Source of the DNA: Candidatus Bathyarchaeota archaeon
Lineage (GTDB): Archaea > Thermoproteota > Bathyarchaeia > Bathyarchaeales > Bathycorpusculaceae
NCBI GenBank assembly: GCA_025058315.1
Contig: JANXET010000006.1
Location: forward strand, 1 to 64,000
DNA: 64,000 nucleotides
Reading direction: 5' to 3'
The notes under the pieces are model-generated. The model ran no database searches and had not been told where the DNA came from. It worked only from the letters and a program-made list of their open reading frames with translations. How positions within the stretch are numbered: the first letter of the stretch is position 1; each line of letters begins with the position of its first letter. Below, piece by piece: positions 11,264-20,290 of the stretch. The translations under genes and the position numbers were made by a program.

Positions 11264-12202
11264 GTGGAAAAACTAAAGTTTGCATTTTATTGGGCTGCAA
11301 GTTGCGGAGGATGCGAAATCGCCGTGCTAGACATAAACGAGAAAATATTGGATGTAGCGGCAAAAGCGGACATTGTCTTCTGGCCTGTAGCCCTAGACAT
11401 CAAGTATAAGGATGTTGAAGCTATGCCTGATAAAAGCGTAGATGCCTGCTTCTTCAACGGAGCCATAAGAAACGAGGAAAATGAACGTATGGCTAAACTT
11501 TTAAGACAGAAATCGAAGGTGATGGTGGCGTTTGGCTCATGCGCATGCGACGGCAGCGTTATAGGCCTCGGTAACCTATGGAACCGGGAGAAAATCTTCG
11601 AAAGAGTGTACCTTGAAACTCCTTCAACGAATAATCCGCAGGACGTAACGCCGCAAACCCGCTTTAAGGTTACGCAAGGAGAACTTGAACTTCCAGAATT
11701 CTATGATACGGTTAAAACATTAGTGCAAACTGTTGACGTGGACTACTTTATTTCAGGCTGCCCGCCTCCAGTTCCAAGGATAATCGAGGCTTTAGACAAT
11801 ATTTTAAGCGGTAAACTTCCACATAAAGGCTCAAGTTTTCTCCTTAACAAAGCATTATGCGAAGAATGCCCAAGAGAGAAAAAGGAGAGAAAAATCACTC
11901 AGATAAAAAGAGTTTATGAAATCGAAGATGACTTCAAGACGTGTTTTCTTGATCAGGGCGTTGTCTGCATGGGGCCTGCAACTCGCGGAGGCTGCGGCGC
12001 CCAATGTTTGAATGCGAATATTCCTTGCACCGGATGTGGCGGTCCAGCTCCCCGCGTGTCAGATCAGGGTGCAGCTATGGCGGGCGCTTTCGCATCAATA
12101 ATAGCCAACCCGAAACTCGTCAGGCAGATTGTTGACCCTGTTGGCACATTCTACAAGTATTCTCTTGCCAACTCGATTCTGCAAAGGAGGATTATGAAAT
12201 GA
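11264..12202 (+). CDS. mvhG: F420-non-reducing [NiFe] hydrogenase small subunit, copy 1
   Basis: Electron-transfer subunit that carries iron-sulfur clusters between the NiFe site and MvhD/Hdr. Cysteine motifs include SCGGCE at residues 14-19, GSCACDG, SGCPPP and a C-terminal cluster set with CTGCGGPAP. Length 312 aa fits group 3c hydrogenase small subunits. It starts at GTG 11264, preceded by GGTGAT, and overlaps mvhA by 4 bp. This is the first gene of the operon 11264-17485. It is closely related to the copy at 27665. Confidence 0.92.
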   Translation: MEKLKFAFYWAASCGGCEIAVLDINEKILDVAAKADIVFWPVALDIKYKDVEAMPDKSVDACFFNGAIRNEENERMAKLLRQKSKVMVAFGSCACDGSVIGLGNLWNREKIFERVYLETPSTNNPQDVTPQTRFKVTQGELELPEFYDTVKTLVQTVDVDYFISGCPPPVPRIIEALDNILSGKLPHKGSSFLLNKALCEECPREKKERKITQIKRVYEIEDDFKTCFLDQGVVCMGPATRGGCGAQCLNANIPCTGCGGPAPRVSDQGAAMAGAFASIIANPKLVRQIVDPVGTFYKYSLANSILQRRIMK

Positions 12203-13656
12203 GGGAGATAGTTATAGACCCTGTAACAAGGCTTGAGGGCCATGGCAAGATAACAATATTCTTAGACGATGAAGGCGATGTTGACGAAGCCTATTTTCAG
12301 GTTCCAGAGCTCCGCGGCTTTGAAAAATTCTGCGAGGGCAGAAGGGCTGAAGACCTGCCTATAATAACCACTAGAATATGCGGAGTATGCCCAGTTGCCC
12401 ATCATATGGCGGGCGCTAAAGCCTTAGACGCAGCTTTCAATGTTGAACCTCCAGAACCCGCTAAGAAACTTAGGGAACTCATGTACTGTGGATACTACAT
12501 GTACGATCATACTTTGCACTTCTATTATCTCGGGGGCCCCGACTTCGTGGTGGGCCCAGAAGCGCCGCCGGAGAAACGAAACATTTTAGGCGTAATTGAA
12601 AAGGCTGGACTCGAAATAGGGAGAGAGGTTATAAAACATAGGGCTTATGGACAGAAAATAACCGAAATTATAGGAGGCAAGGCAACCCATCCGGTAAGCG
12701 CGTGTGTTCCAGGAGGAATAGCAAGGCCTATTTCAGAAGATGAAAGGCGAGAAATAGAAAGGATGGTTAGAAGCTTCCTTGAATTCGCCAAGTTTTCTCT
12801 TAAAATTTTCGATGACATAGTTTTGAAAAACATGGACTATGTGAACATGATCAAGAGCGAACCTTACATTATAAAAACCTACTATATGGGAACCGTTGAC
12901 AAAGATAATAAGGTGAACTTCTACGATGGAAGCGTCAGGATTGTTAACCCTGAAGGAAAGGAGCTCGTTAAGTTTCTTCCAAAAGACTACTTAGACGTTA
13001 TAGAGGAGCATGTGGAGCCTTGGACTTATGTTAAGCTTCCATACCTGAAGAAAGTGGGTTGGAAAGGCCTGGTGGATGGCCCTGAGAGCGGGGTATATCG
13101 TGTCGGCCCCCTTGGAAGACTTAACGCTGCAGATGGCATGGCCACGCCGCTGGCTCAAGCAGAGTATGAACGCATGTACACTACCCTAGGCGGAAAACCT
13201 GTTCATAATACTCTCGCTTATCATTGGGCCAGGCTTGTTGAGCTGCTGTATGCGGCTGAACGTGCACTAGAACTTGTAACGGATCCTGAAATAACAAGCA
13301 AGAACCTGCGCAATAAGCCTGGAAAACCCGGTGAAGGTGTTGGAATAGTTGAAGCTGCAAGGGGCACACTTATCCATCATTACCAGCTGGATGAGCACGC
13401 CTTAGCCAAAAAAGTCAACCTTATAGTAGCTACAGTAAACAATGCACCAAGCATATGTCTATCTATTAAAAAAGCTGCTGCAGCCCTCATCAAAAAGGGC
13501 AAGATTACCGATGGAATATTGAACATGGTGGAGATGGCTTTTAGAGCTTACGACCCATGCTTCGGATGTGCAACACACCATGCAATAGGCCAGATGCCCC
13601 TGGAGGTGGAAATTTACGACAGCCAAAAAAGGCTTATTCAAAAATTTGAGAGGTGA
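12199..13656 (+). CDS. mvhA: F420-non-reducing [NiFe] hydrogenase large subunit, copy 1
   Basis: Catalytic subunit that splits or forms H2. The N-terminal L1 motif RICGVCPVAH and C-terminal L2 motif DPCFGCATH supply the four cysteine ligands of the NiFe centre; all are cysteines, with no in-frame TGA. About 25 residues follow the L2 histidine, consistent with a maturation tail for endoprotease removal, although no protease gene lies in this operon (one is at 30127). The length (485 aa) fits group 3c. The ATGA overlap with mvhG and the 6-nt gap to hdrA show one transcript. Confidence 0.93.
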   Translation: MREIVIDPVTRLEGHGKITIFLDDEGDVDEAYFQVPELRGFEKFCEGRRAEDLPIITTRICGVCPVAHHMAGAKALDAAFNVEPPEPAKKLRELMYCGYYMYDHTLHFYYLGGPDFVVGPEAPPEKRNILGVIEKAGLEIGREVIKHRAYGQKITEIIGGKATHPVSACVPGGIARPISEDERREIERMVRSFLEFAKFSLKIFDDIVLKNMDYVNMIKSEPYIIKTYYMGTVDKDNKVNFYDGSVRIVNPEGKELVKFLPKDYLDVIEEHVEPWTYVKLPYLKKVGWKGLVDGPESGVYRVGPLGRLNAADGMATPLAQAEYERMYTTLGGKPVHNTLAYHWARLVELLYAAERALELVTDPEITSKNLRNKPGKPGEGVGIVEAARGTLIHHYQLDEHALAKKVNLIVATVNNAPSICLSIKKAAAALIKKGKITDGILNMVEMAFRAYDPCFGCATHHAIGQMPLEVEIYDSQKRLIQKFER

Positions 13657-13662
13657 GTTGGA

Positions 13663-16065
13663 ATGGAGGCGGCAAAAGTTGGCGTTTTCATAGCTGACTG
13701 TGGAGGACAAATTTCAAAGGTCCTTGACATTGAAGCCATAACAAACTTTGTGAAGAATATTGATGGAGTTGCCTTCGTTGCAAGAAACAGTGAGTTTTGG
13801 CGTGGCCAAGGCCTCCAAATTATAGTTGAAGCCGTCAAAAATAAAAAGATAAATCGGGTCGTTGTCGCTGAAAGTATTCCGAAAATTAGTGAGCTAGCCA
13901 TTACTAAGGCGGTTGAAGAGGCAGGGCTGAACCCATATTTGGTTGAAGTTTTAGACCTGAAAAACCATTGTGCATGGCCCCACCGCGACGCGCCGCTGGA
14001 AGCCACAGAAAAAGCTAAAGCCCTGCTTTTAGCCGCCATTGAAAAGGCCAAGCTTCTTGAGCCTATTGAAAAGGCGGAGTTCCCAGCTGTGAAATCGGTT
14101 CTTGTGATAGGCGGCGGAATAGCCGGGATGCAGGCAGCCGAAGACCTGGCTGAAATGGATTTTCAAGTGTATCTAGTTGAGAGGGAACCATTCCTAGGCG
14201 GTTTAGCCGCTATGGCAGGGCATTTCTTTCCAACAGACGACTGCGCGGTATGCATACAGTCTCCAGATCTCAAAACCATAAGCCGCACATCCCGAAAGTG
14301 TGTCTACCGCTCTGGATTTTCAGAAATTCCAAACCTGAATATTCTAACGAACTCAAGAGTAGTTAAGTTAGAGGGTGCCCCCGGGAACTATAAGGTTACC
14401 GTGGAGCGCAAACCCCGATATGTCAACGAAAAGAAATGTGTAGCATGCGATTTATGCGCTTCAGTCTGTCCAGTGGAAGTTCCAGACGAGTATAATGCAA
14501 AGCTTAAAACGCGCAAAGCCATATACATAAATAAGCCTCTAATTTATCCGCCAGTCTACGTTATAGATGAGGAAGCCTGCAAGTTTCATGACTGCGCTAG
14601 ATGTGTTGAAGTATGTCCTGCAAAGGCTATTGAATTAGACCAGAAACCGGAAAAAGTAACGCTTAATGTGGGCAGCATAATAGTGGCTACAGGCTTTAAG
14701 GAATATGATCCAAGCGTTATAAAAGAGTACCATTACGGCGAATATCCAGACGTTATAACGCATTTGGAACTTGCAAGGATGCTGGATGCTTTTGGACCTA
14801 CAAACGGTGTAATCATCAAGCCTTCAGATAAAAAACCCGCTAAACGTATAGTTTTTATACAATGCGTGGGCTCAAGAGACAGACGATGGAACCCCTACTG
14901 CTCAAGCATATGCTGCATGATATCCCTAAAACATGCAATAATGATTAAGTCAGCTTATCCTGACGCGGATGTTACCATATGCTACATTGACATGAGAACA
15001 GCTGGTCGAGGATATGAAAAATATTATGAGAGAGCTCGTGAGCTCGGGGTGAAATTCGTAAAGGGCAGACCATCCGAAATAGTGCATGACCCATCAGCTA
15101 ACACGTTGATCGTGGAAGTTGAGGATGAGCTATTAAGGAGACTTTTAGAGCTTGAAGCAGACTTGGTGGTTCTCGCCACCGCCATGGTTCCATCGGAAGA
15201 CTCGAAGGAGCTAGCGGGGATCCTAGGCTTAGAACTTGATGAGGACGGCTTCTTTAAGGAGTATAATGCAAAACTCAGACCCACCGAGACCAAGCGCAGG
15301 GGCATATTTATATGCGGAGGCGCAACCTTTCCAAAGGATGTTCCCACAACATCCATCCATTCCCATTCTGCAGCTCTTAAAGCCGCCAAATTCCTTTTGC
15401 ATGGCAGGATAGTTAAGGATTTAAAAGTAGCCTTCGTGAATGAGGAGTACTGTAGCAATTGCCAGATCTGCCCGGTTACATGCCCATATGGCGCCATAAC
15501 TCTCGTACCGAAGGAAAACGGACACTTCGTCGCTAGGGTTTCAGCCCTCATATGCGAGGGATGCGGGATATGCGTTGGCACATGTCCAGTGGGCGCCATC
15601 GAACTTACCCATCTGAGGCAAAACCAAATTCAGACGCAAATACGCGCTCTGCTCTCCATTAATGGAACTTCAAATCCGCTTATACTTGCGATAAGCTGTT
15701 CAGAATGTGGCCATACAGCTGTAGACTCTTCCGGAATGTCGATGATGCGCTACCCGGCGAACGTGAGAGTTCTCAAGGTGCCATGTGCTGGGATGGTGCA
15801 GGTTCAACATATCCTTGAAGCGCTTAAAGCAGGCGCCCAAGGCGTGATGATCGTGGGCTGCAAGCCTGATGGGTGTCATTACGAGGTCGGCAGCGGCAAG
15901 GCTCAAAAGAAGGTTGAAATGGCCAAGATGCTGCTTAAAGCCTACGGGATAGAACCCGAAAGGCTAGAAATGTTCCATTTAATCTACGTGGAGGGTGACA
16001 GGTTCGCAGAGGCCGCCAGAATAATGACTGAGAACTTGAAAAAATTAGGTCCGCTACGGCTTTAA
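13663..16065 (+). CDS. hdrA: Heterodisulfide reductase subunit A fused to MvhD
   Basis: FAD-containing electron-bifurcating hub of the Hdr complex. An N-terminal HdrA domain (about 1-140) is followed by FAD motif VIGGGIAGMQAA near residue 147, an internal ferredoxin-type pair (CVACDLCASVCPVE and CKFHDCARCVEVCP), and a second ferredoxin pair near residues 600-650 (CSNCQICPVTCP, CEGCGICVGTCP). Residues from about 670 to 800 are an MvhD/FlpD [2Fe-2S] domain with SCSEC, PCAGMVQ and GCKPDGCHY. This fusion explains why no separate mvhD is found in the operon. Start ATG 13663 follows the mvhA stop by 6 nt. Confidence 0.92.
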   Translation: MEAAKVGVFIADCGGQISKVLDIEAITNFVKNIDGVAFVARNSEFWRGQGLQIIVEAVKNKKINRVVVAESIPKISELAITKAVEEAGLNPYLVEVLDLKNHCAWPHRDAPLEATEKAKALLLAAIEKAKLLEPIEKAEFPAVKSVLVIGGGIAGMQAAEDLAEMDFQVYLVEREPFLGGLAAMAGHFFPTDDCAVCIQSPDLKTISRTSRKCVYRSGFSEIPNLNILTNSRVVKLEGAPGNYKVTVERKPRYVNEKKCVACDLCASVCPVEVPDEYNAKLKTRKAIYINKPLIYPPVYVIDEEACKFHDCARCVEVCPAKAIELDQKPEKVTLNVGSIIVATGFKEYDPSVIKEYHYGEYPDVITHLELARMLDAFGPTNGVIIKPSDKKPAKRIVFIQCVGSRDRRWNPYCSSICCMISLKHAIMIKSAYPDADVTICYIDMRTAGRGYEKYYERARELGVKFVKGRPSEIVHDPSANTLIVEVEDELLRRLLELEADLVVLATAMVPSEDSKELAGILGLELDEDGFFKEYNAKLRPTETKRRGIFICGGATFPKDVPTTSIHSHSAALKAAKFLLHGRIVKDLKVAFVNEEYCSNCQICPVTCPYGAITLVPKENGHFVARVSALICEGCGICVGTCPVGAIELTHLRQNQIQTQIRALLSINGTSNPLILAISCSECGHTAVDSSGMSMMRYPANVRVLKVPCAGMVQVQHILEALKAGAQGVMIVGCKPDGCHYEVGSGKAQKKVEMAKMLLKAYGIEPERLEMFHLIYVEGDRFAEAARIMTENLKKLGPLRL

Positions 16066-16085
16066 TGGCCTGGAGGGAAACGTGG

Positions 16086-16601
16086 ATGGCTGCTCAAGAA
16101 AGAACATCATCAGACTTTACAGTGGAAATAAAGCAAACTTTGGGCGGAGAATCTATAACACGTTGCTATCAATGCGGGACTTGCGCAAGCAGTTGCCCAG
16201 TAGCCAAAATGACTGATCGTTATAACCCTAGAGAGGTAATTCGGCTGGCTCTTCTGGGCCAAAGAGAAAACGTGCTTGGAAGTGACACAATATGGCTTTG
16301 TGCATCTTGCTACCAATGTCAAGAGCGTTGCCCTCAAGAAGTCGAGATTGCCGACGTAATTTACGCTTTGAGGAACATTGCAATAAGGGAGGGAAAGGTT
16401 CCCAAAATATACGCTGAGTTTGCAGCTACATTGACGAGGGATGGCCGCCTGGTTTCAATGTCTAAATTCCTGGAAAAGAAGAGGATTGAATATGGCCTTC
16501 CCCCATTGAAGCCCACAGGCGTAGAAGCCATCAGGAAGATTCTGTCGGCAACAGGATTCGATAAACTGCCTATATCAGGGATGAAAGGTGAGTCAACTTG
16601 A
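16086..16601 (+). CDS. hdrC: Heterodisulfide reductase subunit C, copy 1
   Basis: Iron-sulfur protein carrying electrons from HdrA to HdrB. It has two [4Fe-4S] motifs, CYQCGTCASSCPVA and CASCYQCQERCPQE. ATG 16086 is preferred because GGAGGG at 16072-16077 is 8 nt upstream; an in-frame ATG at 16065 overlaps the hdrA stop and would add seven residues. The gene overlaps hdrB through TTGA. Length (171 aa) is normal for the soluble HdrC. Confidence 0.92.
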   Translation: MAAQERTSSDFTVEIKQTLGGESITRCYQCGTCASSCPVAKMTDRYNPREVIRLALLGQRENVLGSDTIWLCASCYQCQERCPQEVEIADVIYALRNIAIREGKVPKIYAEFAATLTRDGRLVSMSKFLEKKRIEYGLPPLKPTGVEAIRKILSATGFDKLPISGMKGEST

Positions 16602-17485
16602 CAAGCTATGCGCTTTTCTTAGGATGCACCATACCTGCACGTCAGCCTCATTATGAGCTTTCAGCGAGAAAGGCTATGGCGAAGCTTGGGGTAGAGCTTG
16701 TAGACTTGGAGGGTGTGACCTGCTGCGCGCCTCCTCCCGTGCAATCTATAGATTTGGAGACAAGTTTGATCGTTGCTGCTTATAATATATGTTTAGCTGA
16801 GGAAGCTGATCTAAACATAGTGACTCTCTGTACAGGCTGTTTTGAGTCGTTGGCCGTTGCCAACAATATTCTCAAGGAGAATGTGATGTTGAGGACCCGG
16901 GTAAATGGCGTTCTCTCCTGCTTAGGGAAAGAATTTAAGGGAAAGAAGGAAGTTAGGCATTACCTGCAGGTTTTGCTAAACGACGTGGGCTTAAATTATT
17001 TGAGGCGAAGTGTTGTAAAACCTCTAAAAAGCCTCCGGGTAGCAGCGTTTTCAGGATGCCACTTGCTAAGGCCAAGCAAGCTTTTACGTTTTGATGATCC
17101 TGAACGACCTAGAATTTTCGACACTTTAATTGAAGCTTTAGGCGCAGAAAGTGTATGGTACCGAAACAAGCTTAAGTGCTGCGGCGGCCTCCTTAGAGGC
17201 TACGCAGATGATGTGGCGCTGGCGATAGCGAGGGATAAAATTGTGAACGCTGCCCATGCTGGCGCAGATTGCATAGCAACTCTATGTCCCTTCTGCTTCT
17301 TAACGCTTGATCTGGGGCAAGTGCTGATAAAATCAACATATAAAGAGGAATACGATATGCCTATAATTCATTACACTGAACTGCTCAGTTTAAGCCTAGG
17401 GATAGACCCTAAGGAGTTAGCTCTAGAATTCCATAAAGTGAAAATTGACAAGGTGCTTGACAAGATAGGCTTAAACCTTCCTTAA
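16598..17485 (+). CDS. hdrB: Heterodisulfide reductase subunit B, copy 1
   Basis: Catalytic subunit with two CCG domains, which in methanogens hold non-cubane [4Fe-4S] clusters that reduce the disulfide. The first domain has LGCT, TCCAPPP and LCTGC; the second has SGCH, KCCGG and CPFC. The first domain carries CCAPPP rather than the usual CCG(Y/F)P, though both cysteines are kept. Start TTG 16598 overlaps the hdrC stop (TTGA) and has GGTGAG upstream. The physiological disulfide is unknown since no CoM/CoB pathway is visible. Confidence 0.92.
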   Translation: MTSYALFLGCTIPARQPHYELSARKAMAKLGVELVDLEGVTCCAPPPVQSIDLETSLIVAAYNICLAEEADLNIVTLCTGCFESLAVANNILKENVMLRTRVNGVLSCLGKEFKGKKEVRHYLQVLLNDVGLNYLRRSVVKPLKSLRVAAFSGCHLLRPSKLLRFDDPERPRIFDTLIEALGAESVWYRNKLKCCGGLLRGYADDVALAIARDKIVNAAHAGADCIATLCPFCFLTLDLGQVLIKSTYKEEYDMPIIHYTELLSLSLGIDPKELALEFHKVKIDKVLDKIGLNLP

Positions 17486-17512
17486 GCATCCGTTGATGAA
17501 GCTGGAATTATG

Positions 17513-17959
17513 TTATAAGATGGGTTTCAATTTTGGAATGTCAACTTCAAAGGCCATGTTGTTGTTACACGTCATAACCATGCTATCTATTCGCAACTGG
17601 TTTAGGGGCAAACTTACTTTCCAGCATCGATCTTCCAGGCATAACTGTAAACCATCGACATCTCTTTGAATAGTCACTTTTTGATCTCTGCAACGGCACT
17701 GCATCAGGATTCTAATGTAGTTATCGTCTTCAAAGATGTCTATGAGAGGCTCATCGACATGTGGAAGTGGAATGAAGCATTTGATTTTGATCTTATCTCC
17801 AACGCTTTCCTCTATTGTGTATTTCCTCTTTAGAAGATTCTCTATGGGTTCAACAGGTATATTGCCGTCTTCAGTTTCCTTTTCGCTCTCAGCAAGTTTC
17901 TTAACTAAAACTCTGCAGAAAACATCTATGTTGCGTAGTGCTTCCTCAAAATCGTCCAT
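17513..17959 (-). CDS. Hsp20/alpha-crystallin-like (GvpH-like) protein
   Basis: 148 aa. The segment EPLIDIFEDDNYIRILMQCR followed by beta-strand-rich sequence to FEVDIPK matches the layout of the archaeal Hsp20-like/GvpH fold (EPLVDVFEEDDEI ... NGVLEVRIPK). The N-terminal ~60 residues are helical and acidic. Four cysteines (CRCRD, LCLEDRCW) are unusual for small heat-shock proteins. It is convergent with hdrB and probably monocistronic. The role is unknown; a chaperone-like role is inferred from the fold only. Confidence 0.6.
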   Translation of the reverse strand: MDDFEEALRNIDVFCRVLVKKLAESEKETEDGNIPVEPIENLLKRKYTIEESVGDKIKIKCFIPLPHVDEPLIDIFEDDNYIRILMQCRCRDQKVTIQRDVDGLQLCLEDRCWKVSLPLNQLRIDSMVMTCNNNMAFEVDIPKLKPIL

Positions 17960-18015
17960 ATATTCCCTTATTTATAGTAATTACATTCAACGATTTAAGC
18001 CTTGTTAATTTATAC

Positions 18016-19107
18016 TTAGCGTAAAATTGACTCATGCCTCTTCTCGGCCAGCAGGGGCACCGTCCTCACATGCTTGATTGTCTTAACGATCTCTTCCACA
18101 TCCTTGTCGGGCTTTTCCAGAGATCTGTTTATGGCTATCTCAGCGATGGATGCCCCAAGATCTGCGATTTTATTTAAACTTGATATCATCGCTCTAAGAT
18201 ATGGGATTTCGGGAAGTTCCGTCATTAATCTGTCAACTTTTTCATATAATAATTTGTGCATTTCTAAAATTCCATTTGCAATTTTGAGGTCTCTGGAAAA
18301 CAGGCAGTCCACGGCTTTCTGAAATATTGCCTGGGTTAAATCGCCGAGGTGTGCGATATCTTTTATGGTTTCGTCTGAAACCTTATTTCTGTATGTGGTG
18401 AAGGCTAGAACCTTCTTGGCGAGGTCTTCACAGTAGTCCGCGATCATCTCAAGAAATTGCAGTATTAAGCGTGTAGCAGGGATGAATATTATTTCTGTTA
18501 CTCCCACATTTTCAGCTACTTCAGGTTTCAACTGTGCTAGCAGAAGCAGTCTGACAGATAAATAATAGATTTTGTCAGCTTCCTCCTCGCGCCTCATAGC
18601 CTCATTCGCTAGTTCTTTATTGCCCTCGACAAGGGCTTGGGTCACCTCAGACAACATCGTTGAGGCTATTATTGCAAGTCTTCGCATGAGCATATCAAGT
18701 TTAAATTTCGTTGGGTCAATGGAGCATTGCAAAAGAATGCTGTTTTGCGTTTCCTCAAGAATCCCGAGACCTATGAGTTTTTGGACTATTCCCCTAACTT
18801 CTTCCACGTAACTTTTTTCTATCCTTTTTGAGGATATGATCTTAATAACGTCGCGTCCAAGAATGTAGCTTCCAACAATTATTCTTTCAAGCATGCCTTT
18901 CTCATTGCATGCATCCGCGTTTATGATGTGCTCTTCTGCCTCTTCCCTTCGCGCCACGTGTCCCGGCATGATTTTTAATGTTCCGTCCCTCTCCTGCATA
19001 ATGAAGATTAGGTCGCCTGGGTTGATGTTGTTACGTTTAGCCCATTCGCTTGGAAGGGAAACCGTGAGAGTAGAATATCCAACCTTCTGAACTTTTCTGC
19101 TCTCCAA
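18016..19107 (-). CDS. AbrB-PhoU domain regulator (phosphate uptake regulator-like)
   Basis: An N-terminal SpoVT/AbrB DNA-binding domain (KVGYSTLTVSLPSEWAKRNN, residues about 5-50) is followed by two helical PhoU-like repeats (REEEADKIYYLSVRLLLLAQ and later). This fusion is common in archaea and is thought to regulate phosphate uptake. I choose TTG 19107 because GGTGAG (19116-19111) is just upstream and conservation starts at ESRKVQKVGYS; the longer form would start at 19158. No pst genes are nearby, so the target is unknown. Confidence 0.82.
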   Translation of the reverse strand: MESRKVQKVGYSTLTVSLPSEWAKRNNINPGDLIFIMQERDGTLKIMPGHVARREEAEEHIINADACNEKGMLERIIVGSYILGRDVIKIISSKRIEKSYVEEVRGIVQKLIGLGILEETQNSILLQCSIDPTKFKLDMLMRRLAIIASTMLSEVTQALVEGNKELANEAMRREEEADKIYYLSVRLLLLAQLKPEVAENVGVTEIIFIPATRLILQFLEMIADYCEDLAKKVLAFTTYRNKVSDETIKDIAHLGDLTQAIFQKAVDCLFSRDLKIANGILEMHKLLYEKVDRLMTELPEIPYLRAMISSLNKIADLGASIAEIAINRSLEKPDKDVEEIVKTIKHVRTVPLLAEKRHESILR

Positions 19108-19219
19108 AATCTCACCATTTATACAGTAAATATTCAAAAATACTAGTACATAAGTCATATTTTTCTTTTTCCATTTGTAAAACAGATATATTCACCAAAA
19201 ATTATTAACCTTAACCATA

Positions 19220-19441
19220 GTGGGAGATTTCAAATTGGAGAAGCCCATCAGGAGTTTGTTAAAGGCGATTTCATGGAGGATTGTGGCGACTCTTACAACG
19301 GTTCTTCTGGTGATTTTATTCAGCAAGGATTGGACCCTTGGAGGCGTAGTTGGAATCTTTGAATTTGTGATGAAGATTTTTGTTTATTATGTTCACGAGA
19401 GACTTTGGAACTTGATTGGTTTTGGCCGAGAACGCGGATGA
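19220..19441 (+). CDS. Small membrane protein, DUF2061 family
   Basis: 73 aa with signature RSLLKAISWRIVATLTT typical of DUF2061, then a hydrophobic segment (VLLVILF) and a second one (GGVVGIFEFVMKIFVYYVHE). Such proteins are predicted membrane proteins with two helices; they are often found near sulfate assimilation genes in bacteria, but none are seen here. Start GTG 19220 or TTG 19235. It is divergent from the PhoU-like gene. Confidence 0.8.
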   Translation: MGDFKLEKPIRSLLKAISWRIVATLTTVLLVILFSKDWTLGGVVGIFEFVMKIFVYYVHERLWNLIGFGRERG

Positions 19442-19512
19442 GTGCTGAAAAATCACAAGCACGCTAAACCGCAATTTATTTATAATATATTCTATTAATG
19501 ATAGTATTTGCA

Positions 19513-19525
19513 AATGGTATATATA
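19513..19525 (+). promoter_or_regulatory. TATA-like element upstream of the RHH-GcvH gene
   Basis: A TATA-like sequence (GGTATATATAG) sits about 50 bp before ATG 19575. The mRNA would carry the strong Shine-Dalgarno AAGGAGGTG at 19558-19566, 8 nt from the start codon. Confidence 0.5.
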
Positions 19526-19574
19526 GTTATGTTTGAGTTAAATATAGCATAGATGAAAAGGAGGTGTATGGTTA

Positions 19575-20162
19575 ATGCCTGAATGGAGAACAATAAGTAT
19601 TAGGCAAGAACTGATTAAGGAAATAGAGAAAGCGCTTGAAACTGGGCGATACAGAAGTGTCTCAGAATTCGTCTCAGAGGCTATACGACTACGCCTTGAA
19701 GAGCTGATGAGGGTTGAGGGTATTTCAGCAACAAAAAGGGAACAGCTTCTGGCAATACCTGAACAGTTACTTTACACGCCTAAACATACATGGGCCCAGA
19801 TAACTCCTGAGGGAAACATCCGCGTCGGCATCTCAGATTATGCACAGAGGCATCTGAAAGGTATAGCTCAAGTGATAGTTGACAATGTCGGTAAAGAGGT
19901 TGCTCAAATGGAGCCTTTCGGCGTCGCCGAGACATGGATGTTCATGTTCGACCTTTACGCGCCTGTGAGCGGCAAAATAGTGAAGGTTAACGAGAAATTG
20001 AAGGAGAAGCCTCAACTTATAAATGAGGACCCCTACAATGAAGGATGGATTGTGGAGATCAAGCCCAAAAATTCCATAACCCTGGAAGAGGAGCTCAAAA
20101 AGCTTCTCAGCTCAAGAGAATATAACAAGTGGGTAAACAAGCTTGAAGGAAGATTCCGTTAA
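19575..20162 (+). CDS. Ribbon-helix-helix protein fused to a GcvH-like domain lacking the lipoyl lysine
   Basis: Residues 5-45 form a ribbon-helix-helix DNA-binding domain (RTISIRQELIKEIEKAL, YRSVSEFVSEAIRLRL). Residues about 62-195 are a glycine cleavage H-like (lipoyl) domain (YTPKHTWAQI, VGISDYAQRHLKGIAQVIV, LYAPVSGKIV, NEDPYNEGWIVEIKP). In GcvH the lipoylated lysine lies in VESVKAxSDLYAPVSG; here the matching stretch is VAETWMFMFDLYAPVSG, so Met122 replaces lysine. It cannot be lipoylated there. It lies between two Hdr operons and is followed by the second one. I infer a transcription regulator using a degenerate H-domain for sensing or assembly. Function is unproven. Confidence 0.88.
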   Translation: MPEWRTISIRQELIKEIEKALETGRYRSVSEFVSEAIRLRLEELMRVEGISATKREQLLAIPEQLLYTPKHTWAQITPEGNIRVGISDYAQRHLKGIAQVIVDNVGKEVAQMEPFGVAETWMFMFDLYAPVSGKIVKVNEKLKEKPQLINEDPYNEGWIVEIKPKNSITLEEELKKLLSSREYNKWVNKLEGRFR

Positions 20163-20242
20163 TAGCATCCATTTCATTATGTGAAATCCCTTCTTATTAT
20201 CCGTTTTATACCATATTTTTACTATTTTTGGTTCAGATGGCT

Positions 20243-20254
20243 TAATATATATGT
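20243..20254 (+). promoter_or_regulatory. TATA box of the second Hdr-Mvh operon
   Basis: TTAATATATATG at 20243-20254 lies about 38 bp before ATG 20291, which places transcription start a few bases before the gene. AGAGGGGCG just before the start codon is a weak ribosome-binding site. Confidence 0.55.
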
Positions 20255-20290
20255 CTAATTATCCAGATTATCTCCAAGAGGGGCGCTGAG

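Noticed and set aside
13549-13580. Selenocysteine in the hydrogenase large subunits
   Set aside because: All metal-ligand positions are cysteine codons in both MvhA copies and there is no in-frame TGA.
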